A DNA stretch of 64,000 nt, from positions 682,001 through 746,000 of the forward strand of contig JANEZZ010001410.1 of assembly GCA_026122225.1 (NCBI GenBank). Reading direction: 5' to 3'. The notes below the pieces were generated by a model, which had not been told where the DNA came from, ran no database searches, and saw only the letters and a list, made by a program, of their open reading frames with translations. This stretch comes from Heloderma charlesbogerti (Eukaryota > Chordata > Lepidosauria > Squamata > Helodermatidae). Both the position numbers and the translations under genes were made by a program. Shown here piece after piece: positions 53,688 through 64,000 of this stretch. Positions within the stretch are counted from its first letter, which is position 1; every line of letters starts with the position of its first letter.

Positions 53688-54248
53688 AGGGGGGGAGAGA
53701 GAAGGAGGGGAGGGGGAGAGAGAGAGAAGGGGGAGAGAGAGAAGGGGGAGGGAAAGAAGGAGGGGAGGGGAGAGGGAAAGGGAGAGAAAGAAGGAGGGGG
53801 AGAGAGAAGGGGGGAGAGAGAAAGAGGGAGGGGAGAGAGAAAGGAGGAGGGGGAGAGAGAGAGAAGGGGAGAGAGAAAGAGAGAAGGGGAGAGAGAGAAG
53901 GAAGGGAGGGGGAGAGAGAAAGAGAAGAAGGGGGAGAGAAGGAGGGAGAGAGAGAAAGTGAGAAGGGGAGAGAGAGAAGGAGGGAGGGGAGAGAGAGAGA
54001 GAGAGAGAGAAGGGGGAGGGAGAGAAGGAGGGGAGGGGAGAGGGAAAGGGAGAGAAAGAAGGAGGGGGGAGAGAGAGAAGGGGAGAGAGAGAAGGAGGGG
54101 AGGGGAGAGAGAAGGAGGGGAAGGGGGAGAGAGAGAGAAGGGGAGGGAGAGAAGGAGGGGAGGGGAGAGAGAGAGAGAGAGAGAGAGAAGGAGGGGAGAG
54201 AGAGAGAAAGAGGGGAAGAGAGAACGAGAGAGAAGGAGGGAGAGGGAG
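53646..54248 (+). repeat. 600-bp purine (GA/GGGA/GGAA) tract
   Basis: Nearly pure purine on the + strand, with only single pyrimidines near 53958 and 54224. Units such as GGGGAGAGAGAAGGAGG recur in a loose higher-order order. Long open frames across it on both strands are low-complexity artefacts. Confidence 0.97.
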
Positions 54249-54524
54249 TGCTAAAAACTGGTTTAAGGGGTGATTTAGATCACGGAAAAAAGAGGGACGG
54301 AAACCACCCCTCCCAGACTGTAACTTCCCAAACATCAAAGCAGCTGTGTGGGTCTCTTAATTAATTGTTGGGGGCCTAAGCAGGAGATCGCACATCTCCT
54401 GCCTCACGTCTAGTTTGACCCTAATATGTTTCAGATACTCTTCAGTAATGTGTTGCTATGGTACATCTCCCCCAAAAGGTGGCGTTGCTTCCTTGCCTAT
54501 GAAATACTCTGGCGATATTTAGGG

Positions 54525-54605
54525 ATGGGTGAGAAATTGGTTTCAGTTCATTTTGGATCAGAATTTACCAAAATCTGCAAATGTCTTCAGGATGGAAAGA
54601 AGCTG
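54525..54605. mobile_element. Fragment of AT-rich hAT-type element
   Basis: TAGGGATGGGTGAGAAATTG followed by 'TTCAGTTCATTTTGG', as at 7710 and reversed at 17213. Only the left end is kept. Confidence 0.45.
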
Positions 54606-54612
54606 AGATGAT

Positions 54613-54637
54613 AGACAGACAGACAGACAGACAGATT
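54613..54637 (+). repeat. (ACAG)n microsatellite
   Basis: Five to six ACAG units. Confidence 0.9.
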
Positions 54638-55017
54638 TTAAAGAAGAATGTGGGAGAAACCAAACCTGTCAGATTTGTCTATCCAGGCTCAAGTCTTCGA
54701 GTGCTGTGCTCTTAAAAGTCTGGCTTTAAATCAACTGTGTACTCAACTGTGTTAGTACTGAATTGGGGTTGCCCCCTGTTGTTTTCTGACAGGCTCCTCA
54801 TCTTTAAAAGTGCCAGAGATAGTGAAGTCCTGGGGGAAGAGATTTATTATACTCAATATTCTCATGGGGGGAGGGAGAATTCTCCAATAGTTTAGAGCCA
54901 TGGGAGAAAAATTATCTGGAAATTCCTCTGGAAATTCCCTTCTGAGACACGTTGACTCTATTGATGCTGAATGAAAACTACATTGTTAATTCATAGTGGT
55001 GTATGAACAAAGAAATA

Positions 55018-55142
55018 GGGCAGCCTTCCCCAACCTGGTGACCTCCAGATGTGTTGGACAGCAAGTCCCATCATCCCCAGCCAGCATGATGAGGTATTGT
55101 AGTCCAACACATCAAGAGGGCACCAGGTTGAGGAAGGCTGAC
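55018..55142. mobile_element. Short fold-back hAT element
   Basis: Starts CAGCCTTCCCCAACCTGG and ends CCAGGTTGAGGAAGGCTG, exact-length arms with GTTGGACAGCAAGTCCC and its inverse inside. Confidence 0.75.
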
Positions 55143-55159
55143 CTACTTAATCAGGTACG

Positions 55160-55528
55160 TGAAGCAGACAGTGAGGGGATTGTACAGATACACACATCCG
55201 CAGTGTATCATTCACATTTGAGCAAATTTGCATTTACACATTTTTTTCCCGTGTGCCCAAATGCGCAACTTCCCCCAAAATGCTCGTTTTTATACTTTAG
55301 CCAACGGGAGAAATGCACATTTTTGGCCATTTTTTTTTTAAAAAAAATGTGTATTTCTCTATGACAAAATTGTACAAAATTCAGGAATGTTGGAAAACTG
55401 CTCCGCATGTCTGTGGAATATGCCCGACAGGGGGAAAGCGCATCTGCTGCAGAATTCACTGGCTGGATTCATGAAAATCTGAACTCATTTGGTTCCATTG
55501 TGGATTTCTCCAATATCCCTACTCACCG
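55160..55528. mobile_element. hAT-type miniature element, reversed relative of 41572
   Basis: The right end 'GGATTTCTCCAATATCCCTA' and 'GGATTCATGAAAATCTGAAC' match the reversed left part of 41572-41650. The interior has 'AAATGCACATTTTTGGCC'. The left end is not fixed. Confidence 0.5.
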
Positions 55529-55529
55529 A

Positions 55530-56450
55530 TGCTTTCACAAGGAAGGTTTAGTGCTTCCTAGTGGAAATGCTTGTTTCTGGAAGGAGACAGGTCAGGAGAG
55601 CTTGCATAAGGGAGCTCCACTGATCTGCCTCCTCCCAGAAATGAGCATTTCCACTAGCCCTAAATCGCCATTGTACAAGCAATGAGGGCCGCTGGTGCAA
55701 CACAGTTGCCAAGGCGGAAGAGAATCGGCAGGGGCCTAAGCACCCCGTTGGATTCTGCCCTGGGTGCCCTTGGCTGAGCTGCACACTTCATAGAGGAAGC
55801 ACAGGTGGGAAAGCAACATAGTCTAAAAAAGGAAGAGTAGAAGAAGCGGGGGCTAGGAGAGGGAGAACCAAGGCCCTGAGAAGGCAGCAGCTTTAGGGAA
55901 GCAAGCTATGGAGAAGGAGCGATCACAAGGGATGAGGCTCAGATGAGAAGGAAAACTGGGAGGGAGAGAATGAGCAAGGGAAGGCAGATGCATCTGGCCT
56001 AGAGCTGTGGAGGTGTGAGAAATCTTGCACGGATTTGAAATAACCAGCCTAATCTTTGTTGGCCATTAGTCTGTTTTAGAGGATGGGACTAAAAGGTTAA
56101 AGTGCATATACTGTTATCATTCCTTATTTAATTTATAATGGATGGTTCATTATCAAGTTATTAATTACTATTATGTATCATCATAATATATTTGTATTAG
56201 TATTATCTTGTCTGAACAAGCTAGCCCCAGTTCCTTTTCCAGAGTTTCTCCTTCACGCAAGAGGTGTTAATGCTCAGCCTTATTTACATCCTGATCCTAA
56301 TTGGCTGTCTCAGAAATAATAGGTCCTTTTGATTTGAAAGGGATTTATATCTTCCTATATTGTAATGATTATATAAGCAACATCTCCAACCAACAGGCAA
56401 TGCTGATCTTGTTCAATGTCCTAGTGCTTAGTTAGGTTTCTGAATCTTGT
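55530..56450. other. Unassigned DNA
   Basis: Contains inverted 'GGAAATGCTTGTTTCTGG' / 'AGAAATGAGCATTTCCAC' (55563-55655), suggesting a small palindromic repeat. Otherwise nothing recognised. Confidence 0.3.
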
Positions 56451-56452
56451 CT

Positions 56453-56656
56453 TATTTATTTATTTATTTATTTATTTCATTGCATTTATATCCTGCCTTT
56501 TTTCCTTCAAGGAACCCAAGGCAGCATACATAATCCTGCTCCTCTCCATTTTATCCTCACAACAACCTGTGAGGTAGGTTGGGCTGAGAATCTGTGACTG
56601 ACCCAAAGTCACCCAGTGAGCTTCCATGGCCGAGTGGGGACTAGAACCCGGATGTG
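56453..56656 (-). mobile_element. tRNA-derived SINE (GTGGTGTAGTGG family), head truncated
   Basis: (ATTT)n at 56453-56478, 'TTTATATCCTGCC', 'CCTCACAACAACCTGTGAGG', ending at 'GACTAGAACCCGGAT' before the A box. Confidence 0.7.
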
Positions 56657-57529
56657 TTTTTGCCTTAGGGAAGGTTCCTGAAAAGCTCAGATTTATGCTG
56701 GAGGCCTGTGCTGCTTGGATAACTCGCAAGGCATTAATAAAGTTTGTTTCTATAAGAAAATGGTTAAATTTTGTTAGGGTGGCAACCTTATTCCCACTGA
56801 TAGCAGCTCAGTGCTGATTGACCCATGTATGTGCCGCCATGCAATACCTTATCATTTGATTCAGTCATCACTTGACCCACATGCAGCTGCAAGTCAGCAA
56901 CTGATGTCATTGCTCCAATAATGTGTCATCATACCACTAATAACAGCAATCATGATAATAAACCACTTGGTGACTCACAGCGCAACACATCCATTGAAAC
57001 AGCTTGTGTTCGAAACAAAAATGAGAGCTCTGGAAGGTCTTTTTTCAGACTTGAAAACATTGGGCAGTACAGAGCTAGAAGCAGAGTTATGAATCAACAC
57101 ACTGCTGCCTCAGACAAAGGACAAGATGGAGCAATCCCATTCCATGTATAGAAGCCAATTGGACCGGCAGTCGAAACTTACTCTAAGACTTGTGACAGGA
57201 CAGTATCCTCCCCCATGGCTGAGAACTGCAGGCTCGCCTCAGGGGCACAGGACAGCCTGTGTAGCACACACAGCTCTATTGTCCCACAGAAATGAATGGC
57301 GGCTCAAGGGGAGCCGCCAGGATGCTGCCACTCTGCCCCCATTTCTTATGCTGCACATTGCACCCTCTTGGGTATAGCCCCTCCCTCCCCCCCCCTTTGT
57401 CTCCCGGAAACTCTGTGGTCATGTTTCCTCACACATAGTTCCTGTGTGCAATTCCTTAAATTTCTATTTCTATTTTTATTTTTTAGAATTGTGCAATTTA
57501 GAATTGTGAATGCTTGTTGATATAAATGC
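56657..57529. other. Unassigned DNA
   Basis: No gene or named repeat. Confidence 0.3.
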
Positions 57530-58105
57530 ATGTGTTTGAATTTGTAAAATGTGATCCAGGTAAGTTGTGGTTAACAGACTGTTAGAGAGTGAATGAAAGG
57601 TGGGAGGGGCGTGTGGGTGAAAGGTGGGAGGGGCTTGAGAGAGTATTCTGAGGTTTAAAGACAAGTGAATTGACAGTTAAGTGGTCAGATAGGGATCAGG
57701 GATTGAAAGAGTATACATCTAGTGAGTAGGGTTTGGGGAGTAGGTCTTGGAGTAGGTAGGTTAGAACCACGTATTGATGTATTAATAATCGTCTATATAT
57801 AACTCTTTTTGAGTTTAATAAATGTTATGTGTTTTAATATAAATGCAAAATTCCACATGTTGGTTTGTGTTATTACGCTAGATTAAAAAAGAAAAGCCTA
57901 TTTCCTTGTTACTTCTCCTAGACCGAGTAGAAGAAACCAGTTAATCGTACTGGGTGTCTCCTTGACGCAGAGTAAAAGGGCTGCAGATTTTTGTGTCAGT
58001 GAGGAGGAGAACTGACCAGAGTGGAGGCAGACGTCCTGACGGGTTTTCAGTTTCAACAGGTGGAAGCTGGAAAAGGTATAATCCTCGGAGCAGGAACATC
58101 ACACC
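57530..58105 (+). mobile_element. LTR-like retroelement fragment, copy 2
   Basis: Collinear with 45236-46215 without its insertion. It shows TATATATAA at 57794-57802 and AATAAA at 57817-57822, then 'TACTGGGTGTCTCCTTGACG' (57935) and 'GGTTTTCAGTTTCAA'. A close TATA-to-poly(A) spacing suits an LTR, but coding sequence, primer site and terminal TG/CA were not established. Confidence 0.4.
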
Positions 58106-58399
58106 GCTCTTGTGCAACTTCCGAAGTTCAACCACCCTCTGCTCAAAAGTTTAGCCTTCCTCCATAAAGACAAAGCAGTACCTGCCCCGGCTGCCTCACC
58201 CACCCCACCCACTTCCCCTTATGAGCGCACCATGGTGGGCAGAGGGGTTGCACAGGGTTGAATGCCTGTTTTGCCATTTTCCCAGCACCTATGCCAATGA
58301 ATGGGAGGCTGTTTTGAGCCGCCCAGAGTGGAGGGCAGCGGGCTCTGCTCCGTTCCAATCTGCTGACTGATTTTAGCCCTTTGGAACTAAGGATGTATA

Positions 58400-58780
58400 G
58401 CCAGGGGTAGGGATGTCTGTTGCTGGGAAATCCAGTTCTATTTTGGCTCAATGGAGTCCCACGGTATGTATGACTCAATTTCTATTTGCGAGCCAAGCTG
58501 CAGGGGTTTCCCTGAACTCCAGGACCCTTTTTTGTGCATTTTTTTCCTGCAGGTTCTACAATTTGCACAAATTGAGCAGATGTTTGCACAAATTGCTCAG
58601 ACGTTCGTGCAAATTACAGAACCGGGGGGGATGCGCAAAAATCCACAAACTGGCCTGACTCGCTGCAGCCTGAGTCAGGCATCGCAGCTGGAACCAGAAC
58701 AAAGTCCAGGGGGCTAAACTTGGGGAAATTAATCGAATCCACTCTCCCAAATGGATTTCGCCATCATCCTTAGCCAGAGA
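58400..58780. mobile_element. hAT-type miniature element with TTTGCACAAATTG repeats
   Basis: The element (58408-58772) starts TAGGGATGTCTG and ends CGCCATCATCCTTA. Flanks GCCAGGGG and GCCAGAGA agree at 6 of 8. The interior carries three ATTTGCACAAATT-like units (58560-58615). Relative of 19302-19665. Confidence 0.6.
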
Positions 58781-58789
58781 ACACCCCTA

Positions 58790-59255
58790 CTGCAATCATC
58801 ACTGTTGACATTACAGCCACTCCCCCAACACACAGCAAAACAAAGCAGAATGGTGCAACTACATCAGTGGATGGTGTTGGCTTGGTTTCGCGTTCCCCAC
58901 AAATACCAATTTTCTGCATTCAGAAAAAAAACACACAGAAAAAGTTGGAAATTATGTTGGAAACATAGGAGGATGACAACATTGTCTAAGGGCCCCATAA
59001 ACTTCCACGACTGAGGCATGCCAAGCACACAATAAAAACTGTCTCATGTAGAAAAGCCTTTAGTTAAGGTTCAACAGACAATATACCCCAGGTGATATCC
59101 AGTGAGCTCTGTGTCAGAGTAGGTGCCCTGGACCGGTCCTGCTCACATCCAGGCCAAGCAGTACCATCAGGATCAGCAAGTACTGGTCTCAGTACCATTA
59201 ACTGGGTTAGATTGTGGCTGATCTGCCACTCCCCATTGTCATCTCAAAGGCAAGA
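58790..59255. other. Unassigned DNA
   Basis: No gene or repeat recognised. Confidence 0.3.
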
Positions 59256-59407
59256 GGATACAGCAGCTTTCCCCAACCTGGTACACTCCAGATGTTTGGG
59301 ACTACAACTCCCGGAATTCATGACCATCAGCCATGCTGGCTTGGGCTGATGGGAGTTGAAGTCCAACACATCTGGATGGTACCAGGTTGAGCAAAGCTGG
59401 GATAAGG
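59256..59407. mobile_element. Short fold-back hAT element
   Basis: The element (59264-59399) starts CAGCTTTCCCCAACCTGG and ends CCAGGTTGAGCAAAGCTG. Flanks GGATACAG and GGATAAGG agree at 6 of 8. Confidence 0.75.
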
Positions 59408-59799
59408 TGACCAGGTAAAAAAAGAGGACAGGGCTCCTGCACCTGTCATACTTGTGTAAAAGAGGGGATTTCAGCAGGTGTAGCTTGTCATGGAAGTTAA
59501 ATTCCCTCTTCTGTACAACCATGACAGGTGCAGAAGCCCTGATCTCTTCTGCATCTGGCCTCCATAACTGGAAGAGAATGGAGGAAAGTGGGACTGGAGG
59601 AAGGGATTGCCACTTTCTTTTTTCCTGCTCCTGTGCCTTTAACATCGAAATGTAGCAGGCAATGCTTTTGTGGGCATGGAAATACAAGGGATGGGAGGTG
59701 AGAAAACTTCACCTGGTTTGTTTCTGTGTGCCTGCCTGATGTTAAATGCACAGGAGCGGGGCAGGGGAAGAGAGGTGGCAACCCTTGCTGAAAGGGTTT

Positions 59800-60030
59800 C
59801 CTGGAGGAGGCTATCTATGGCTACTAGTCCTGATGGCTGTGTTCTACCTCCAGCACCAAATGCAGGGAGCCTATGTGCACCAGTTGCTGACAAACGTGGG
59901 CGGGAGGGTGCTGTTGCACTCATGCCCTGCTTGTGGGTTCCTGGTCGAGAGTTGGTTGGCCAGTGTGCAAACAGAATGCTGGACTAGATGGACCCTTGGT
60001 CCGATCCAGCAGGGCTCTTCTGATGTTTTT
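59800..60030 (+). mobile_element. CR1-like LINE 3' UTR
   Basis: 'TGGCTACTAGTCCTGATGGC', 'CACCAGTTGCTGACAAACG', 'GGTTCCTGGTCGAGAGTTGG' and 'GATGGACCCTTGGTCCGATC' in the order seen at 25640-25850. Confidence 0.68.
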
Positions 60031-62090
60031 AAAGCTGCCATCTCAAGGTCATTCACTTGGTTTGACGCCCCATTGAATTCAGTGGGATTTACTTCCAAGG
60101 AAATACACACAGAACTGGGCTGAAAAGAGAGAATGAGCCGCTACTTTCCGGACGATAATACCGATCCTCTTTCTGCAGTCGCCCCCCTCCAATAATCTCT
60201 CTCCGCGTCCCAATGGCTCGGCTTTTCCCCCCGATTCCCACGCTAAGTTTAAGTGCCAGCAAATTCCGCTTGTTCAGGATTTCCCTTTTGTTGCTCTTGG
60301 CCCAAACAGCCTCGCAATAGGCACCAATTGTTATTTCAGTCTCCCTTGTTTTCCTACGTTTCCTCTTTCCCTGACTGGCCTACACTAACAGCTCCCCCAC
60401 TTGCAAGGAACGCAGCAAGCCAACCCCACAAGGCCCCAGCCTCAGTGCCTCTTTCTGGGCTGGTGCTCCCCCCTTCGCGCCACAGTATTGCCGCCATGGG
60501 TTCATGCTCCAGCCAGGAAGCGGCTGAAGTCACCCTGGCTTCCCTTCTTTCCACCTGCCCATCCAGCTGCCCCTTTGAGCAAATAAATTTTTAAAAAATA
60601 AGCCGGGGCACTCAAAGCAGGCTGACGTCTGTCACCAAGGCTGCTACTTCTCCACCCCCCAGTTTCCTCTGGCTCCTCCCCTTCCAAGAGTTATTATAGT
60701 CAACTTTTCCCACCCTGCTCTTCATAACAGTCCTGGAGTTTCCTGGCTCCCACTAAGAGTTCGCCATGCTCCAACCCTGCCTCTGAACTCTGCTGCAGTC
60801 CCCCACCGGCCACCCCGGAGCACAGCTGAACGCAGGATAATAGCCAAAAAAAATTTAAACCAGAAACTTGGATTTGTAAACTGAGAAACTGCCTTTTGCC
60901 TGTTGGTGAGTACTGCAATCTCCAAATTTGCAGGACAATGTCAAGCCCAGGAGGGCTAGGATCACTTTCTTGATTTTCATTAGAGGGTTCTGGGGTTCAG
61001 ATCTGCCTAGAACTGATTCCCATCTTTGTAAAATTTAGGATTTATTTATTACATGTATACTCTATCTTCTATCAAGACATAGGGTTCTAATCCACCTCTG
61101 CTTAGCTCCACCAGGGTTGCATTATCTTCTTCCTTCAGCCCATGTTTTGGGACTTGTTATAATTTAAAAGGGAAGTTACTAGTCCTCATTTGCTCAGTGG
61201 AAAGCAACAAGCACACTGTGCATGCTCAGAGGCACACCTTAACCTTGCATTCCAATGCAGGTGCAGAGCCCTGGCATGAAATGCAATGAAGTTCATGATC
61301 TCTCCCAACTAGGCTCGCACCCACTGAACCGGGGTAGCATTGCCAACTTTTCAGGCCACCAGCCACAGCTGGATGTGCCAGCGTTAAACTGCGGCCATAT
61401 TCATATCCATGTTGCAGAAAACATTGCAGGTTGCTGTCTACAGAGCAAGCTGCTCTTAAAGGCACAACAGCAAGACAAGATTGCTTTTATTCTTCCTGAG
61501 GAGCTGGCACCCCTGAACTGCATCTCTTCCCAGGATTGCTAGTTCCTTATTTTCCCTAATAGGCTGGTTCTGGGCAGCTGCTAAAGGGGGGCAGGTGGGG
61601 GAGAGAGACCTTCACTTTGACACCTGTATGGCCAGAGGCTGCCCTGGATTAATTTAACTCCTTGATGGCCCTACTTTTTCCTAGGTCTTCTCTGGTTCTA
61701 TTGAGTGCCACCTTCTCTGAGCATGTGGTTTAAAAAGCTCTCGCTTTAAATGCGATCAAGCTCTGGCAGGACACCTGTGGATGGGCTTCCTGCTTCTTGG
61801 TCTTTATAGCCACAGGGGGCATGTCACAAAGGCCATAGGGATGCATAGAGAGAGGGTAGGGGGAAAGCGCCCTTAAAAGGTAGGAGAGATGCTGTTATTC
61901 ATTGAACTGTGTACTTGAAAACTTTTCCTGTGTTCTTCTTGCAAATGCAACTTGCTTATTTTTCATGTTTGAAAAATTATTTGAAAATCTACACTAGGAG
62001 ATCTATCATACATCTATGTGATATTTAGTAACTCTATAGGGGATTTATGAAGAGACCGGAGACAGACGCAGCATCTAGCTTTATGTTTTT
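60031..62090. other. Mostly unassigned DNA
   Basis: 60055-60115 ('TGACGCCCCATTGAATTCAG') resembles a common short palindromic repeat of reptiles. The remainder shows no gene or named repeat. Confidence 0.3.
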
Positions 62091-62097
62091 GACCAGT

Positions 62098-62275
62098 TGC
62101 CAGAGGGTAACCATGCTGGTCTCTTGTAGCAAAAACAACAGAGATTTGTGGCATCTTAAAGACTGACAAATTTATTTTGGCATAAGCTTTCGTGGACAAT
62201 ATCCACGAAAGCTTACACCAGAATAACAGTGCTAGTCTTTACAGTGCCACAAGACTCCTCGTTATGTGTTTATCG
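62098..62275. repeat. Interspersed repeat with CATAAGCTTTCGTGG palindrome
   Basis: 'GGCATAAGCTTTCGTGGACA' is followed at once by its inverse 'CCACGAAAGCTTACACC'. The outer blocks 'GTGGCATCTTAAAGACTGAC' and 'GTCTTTACAGTGCCACAAG' are also inverted. The sequence type is widespread in reptiles; its class is not assigned here. Confidence 0.55.
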
Positions 62276-62604
62276 GGAAGGAAAGACGCCTGGATGATAA
62301 AAACAGCTACTAGAGCTCTTTATTGCCCATTGATACAAACTGGGGGGGGGGGTTAGCTCAAGGCTTAAACTGGCTGGGAATTAAACTGCTCCATACAATA
62401 TCCTTTAGTAGTTCCCTTGTACTATGAATTTCTTAGTAGAGTAAGGTAGTCTAATTCCTAGTGTTTAAGAAGGCCCCTGTATTAATTTGCAGGAAGGTAG
62501 ACGTAACACGTGCTTCCTTGTGATTTAGAAGGGCGACTGTTCTACTTTCCTCCTTCCACTCTCATACGGGCAGCTTTGCACACTCGGCGCTTCAGTTGTA
62601 GGAA

Positions 62605-62735
62605 GAGTCGAGAGATGCATGATGCAGTAAACTGGCTGAAGCTCAGAAGGTCTGGTGAGCCCCTGGGTGGGAGACTATCTGAGAATTCTTGAGATCCAGA
62701 GAAGAAACATTACATAAAAAAGTAAAATAAAGTAC
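62605..62735 (+). mobile_element. Degenerate 5S-like SINE
   Basis: 'TGGCTGAAGCTCAGAAGGTC' and 'CCTGGGTGGGAGACTATCTG' resemble the internal control region of 5S rRNA in order and spacing. An A-rich tail (62710-62730) follows. Weaker than the copy at 24798. Confidence 0.4.
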
Positions 62736-63047
62736 AGGTGCCTGGCCAGGTCCTTCTCTAGTACAGTTGTGTCACCTTTCCACCTGCTGGGCCCTTTTCC
62801 AAGGCTTCTTTGGGCCTGTGAGCTTTCAACAGGCACTACTTCCGCTCTTCTGTACTTCCTCTGTCACCATGAGGACTAGTAATTTCCCCTTCTAAAAAAA
62901 TGGTGATGCTGCTACCTTCTGCACCATACCCCCAAATTCTACAAGTTATGTCCATGTGCTTAAAGATGGTAGATCTTTAAAGTGTTCTCCAAAGCTTCAG
63001 CCCTGCAATGTTAGCAAAAAATTGACTAGGCAATATTCTAGTCCTTA

Positions 63048-63127
63048 AGGGCACAGTCCTATGCATTGGCTTGCTAGGAGTTGTAGGGCTTTTATTCTGT
63101 CTAAACATGCATAGGATTCTGCCCTAA
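63048..63127. mobile_element. Short palindromic element (CATAGGATT family)
   Basis: Starts TTAAGGGCACAGTCCTATGC and ends GCATAGGATTCTGCCCTAA, an inverted pair 80 bp apart. No matching duplication. Confidence 0.55.
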
Positions 63128-63317
63128 AGTGTGAAGGGGTTAGATGGTATTGAAGTATGAGGCTTCCCTTCTATCCCACAACTGATACAAATTAGCAGTA
63201 TAGGGTGCTTGCTAAGCATTCAGTCTTCAGGTGTACAGTATGCCTTGATGGGCACCAACACCTATGATTGAACAGAACAAGCCACAGGAATTCACCAAAG
63301 GGAATCCCCTGTTACAG

Positions 63318-63374
63318 GGAATGATAGGAGTTGTAGTCCAACACATCCAGAGGGCACCGGGTTCGGGGCAACTG
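63318..63374. mobile_element. Short fold-back hAT element, one half
   Basis: 'GGGAATGATAGGAGTTGTAG' followed by 'GAGGGCACCGGGTTCGGGGC'. Confidence 0.5.
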
Positions 63375-63881
63375 ATCCACCACTTTTGACCCACCTGGAA
63401 ATTAAGTTGGCCTTTGCTTCCACAGTAGTAAAGCTTTGAGACGGACTTTTTAAAAACTTTAATTCCTACTGTAACAAACCTGTTAGGGTCTTAAAGCAAA
63501 GGACACTTATAGCTAGTGTGTGTTTGTTTTTTAAAATTCCAAAACTATGTGTAAATGCATTTCCTCATATTAAGGCCCTCTTCTTCTCTCCCCAATGCCC
63601 CACCACCATCTAAATCCTTAATTGTATGTTCTTTGGGGCAAAGATCTGCCTTCTTAGCATTAGTCTCTAAAGCACTGTGTACACTGAGTAGTGCCAGACA
63701 AGGAATAGTCACAAACTTCACTTTACTCCGTAGCCGAGTATCGCTTTGTAAATAGCCACAGTGTGTGTTTAAACTATGTAAGGAGGGACACATATGTCTC
63801 CCGCCCCAACTTGGGAGCAACTCCAAGATAACTGGAGCTTGGTCACAGTTACCTGTGACCAACTGAATATATCATGTGTAA

Positions 63882-64000
63882 ACCAGCCTTCCTCAGTGTA
63901 GCGCCTGCCAGATGTGTTGGACTACAAGTCACATCATCCTCAGGCAAAGCTGTGCTGGCCAGGGTTGATGGGAGCTGTAGCCCAACACATCTGGAGGGTG
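63882..64000. mobile_element. Short fold-back hAT element, cut by window end
   Basis: 'CCAGCCTTCCTCAGTGTAGC', 'GTTGGACTACAAGTCAC' and, inverted, 'GGAGCTGTAGCCCAACACAT'. The right terminus lies outside the window. Confidence 0.65.

Noticed and set aside
53580..54364. Two long open frames of about 250 codons on opposite strands
   Set aside because: They translate the GA/CT tract into Arg/Glu/Gly or Ser/Pro/Leu runs; low-complexity artefacts.

Overview
The window is nuclear DNA of a reptile, most likely a squamate (lizard or snake). The evidence is the mixture of repeats: 5'-truncated BovB (RTE) LINE copies, many CR1 and L2-like LINE 3' ends, two tRNA-derived SINE families, a 5S rRNA-derived SINE fragment and very many short non-autonomous DNA transposons. 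The genus cannot be told from sequence alone.

Only one intact protein-coding gene is recognisable: GJB3 (connexin 31, gap-junction beta-3). It lies at 32374-33177 on the + strand as one uninterrupted coding exon of 267 codons, directly behind a splice acceptor at 32335-32336. Its non-coding first exon and promoter were not identified, and no neighbouring connexin gene is recognisable on either side.

The rest is intergenic or intronic DNA packed with transposon remains. Left part (1-20 kb): hAT-type miniature elements, CR1 fragments, a BovB tail nested in a hAT element, a Ty3/gypsy pol relic and L2-like and SINE copies. 20-31 kb: a cluster of large fold-back hAT elements, one inserted in another, then CR1, 5S-SINE, L2-like and palindromic hAT copies. 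34-49 kb: SINEs, a 1.1-kb BovB copy with an open reverse-transcriptase frame, and more hAT elements. 49-54 kb is the densest part: a hAT miniature element inflated by a 94-bp tandem array, a fold-back element inserted in that array, a Tc1/mariner-type transposase relic split by another fold-back element, and a 600-bp purine tract. 54-64 kb: sparse repeats and much unassigned DNA.

The most unusual system is the fold-back hAT family whose termini read TAGGGATGT...ACATCCCTA. Several copies have perfect 8-bp target-site duplications. The longer copies are palindromes built of smaller palindromes (core GATAGGCTACGTAAAT), and both arms carry an outward-facing sequence resembling a 5' splice donor. 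One lies about 10-25 bases from one end, the other about 90-140 bases from the opposite end. No hAT transposase is present, so these copies depended on an enzyme encoded elsewhere.

Repeat boundaries were read by eye; those without a stated duplication are approximate, and family names other than BovB, CR1, hAT and Ty3/gypsy are descriptive.
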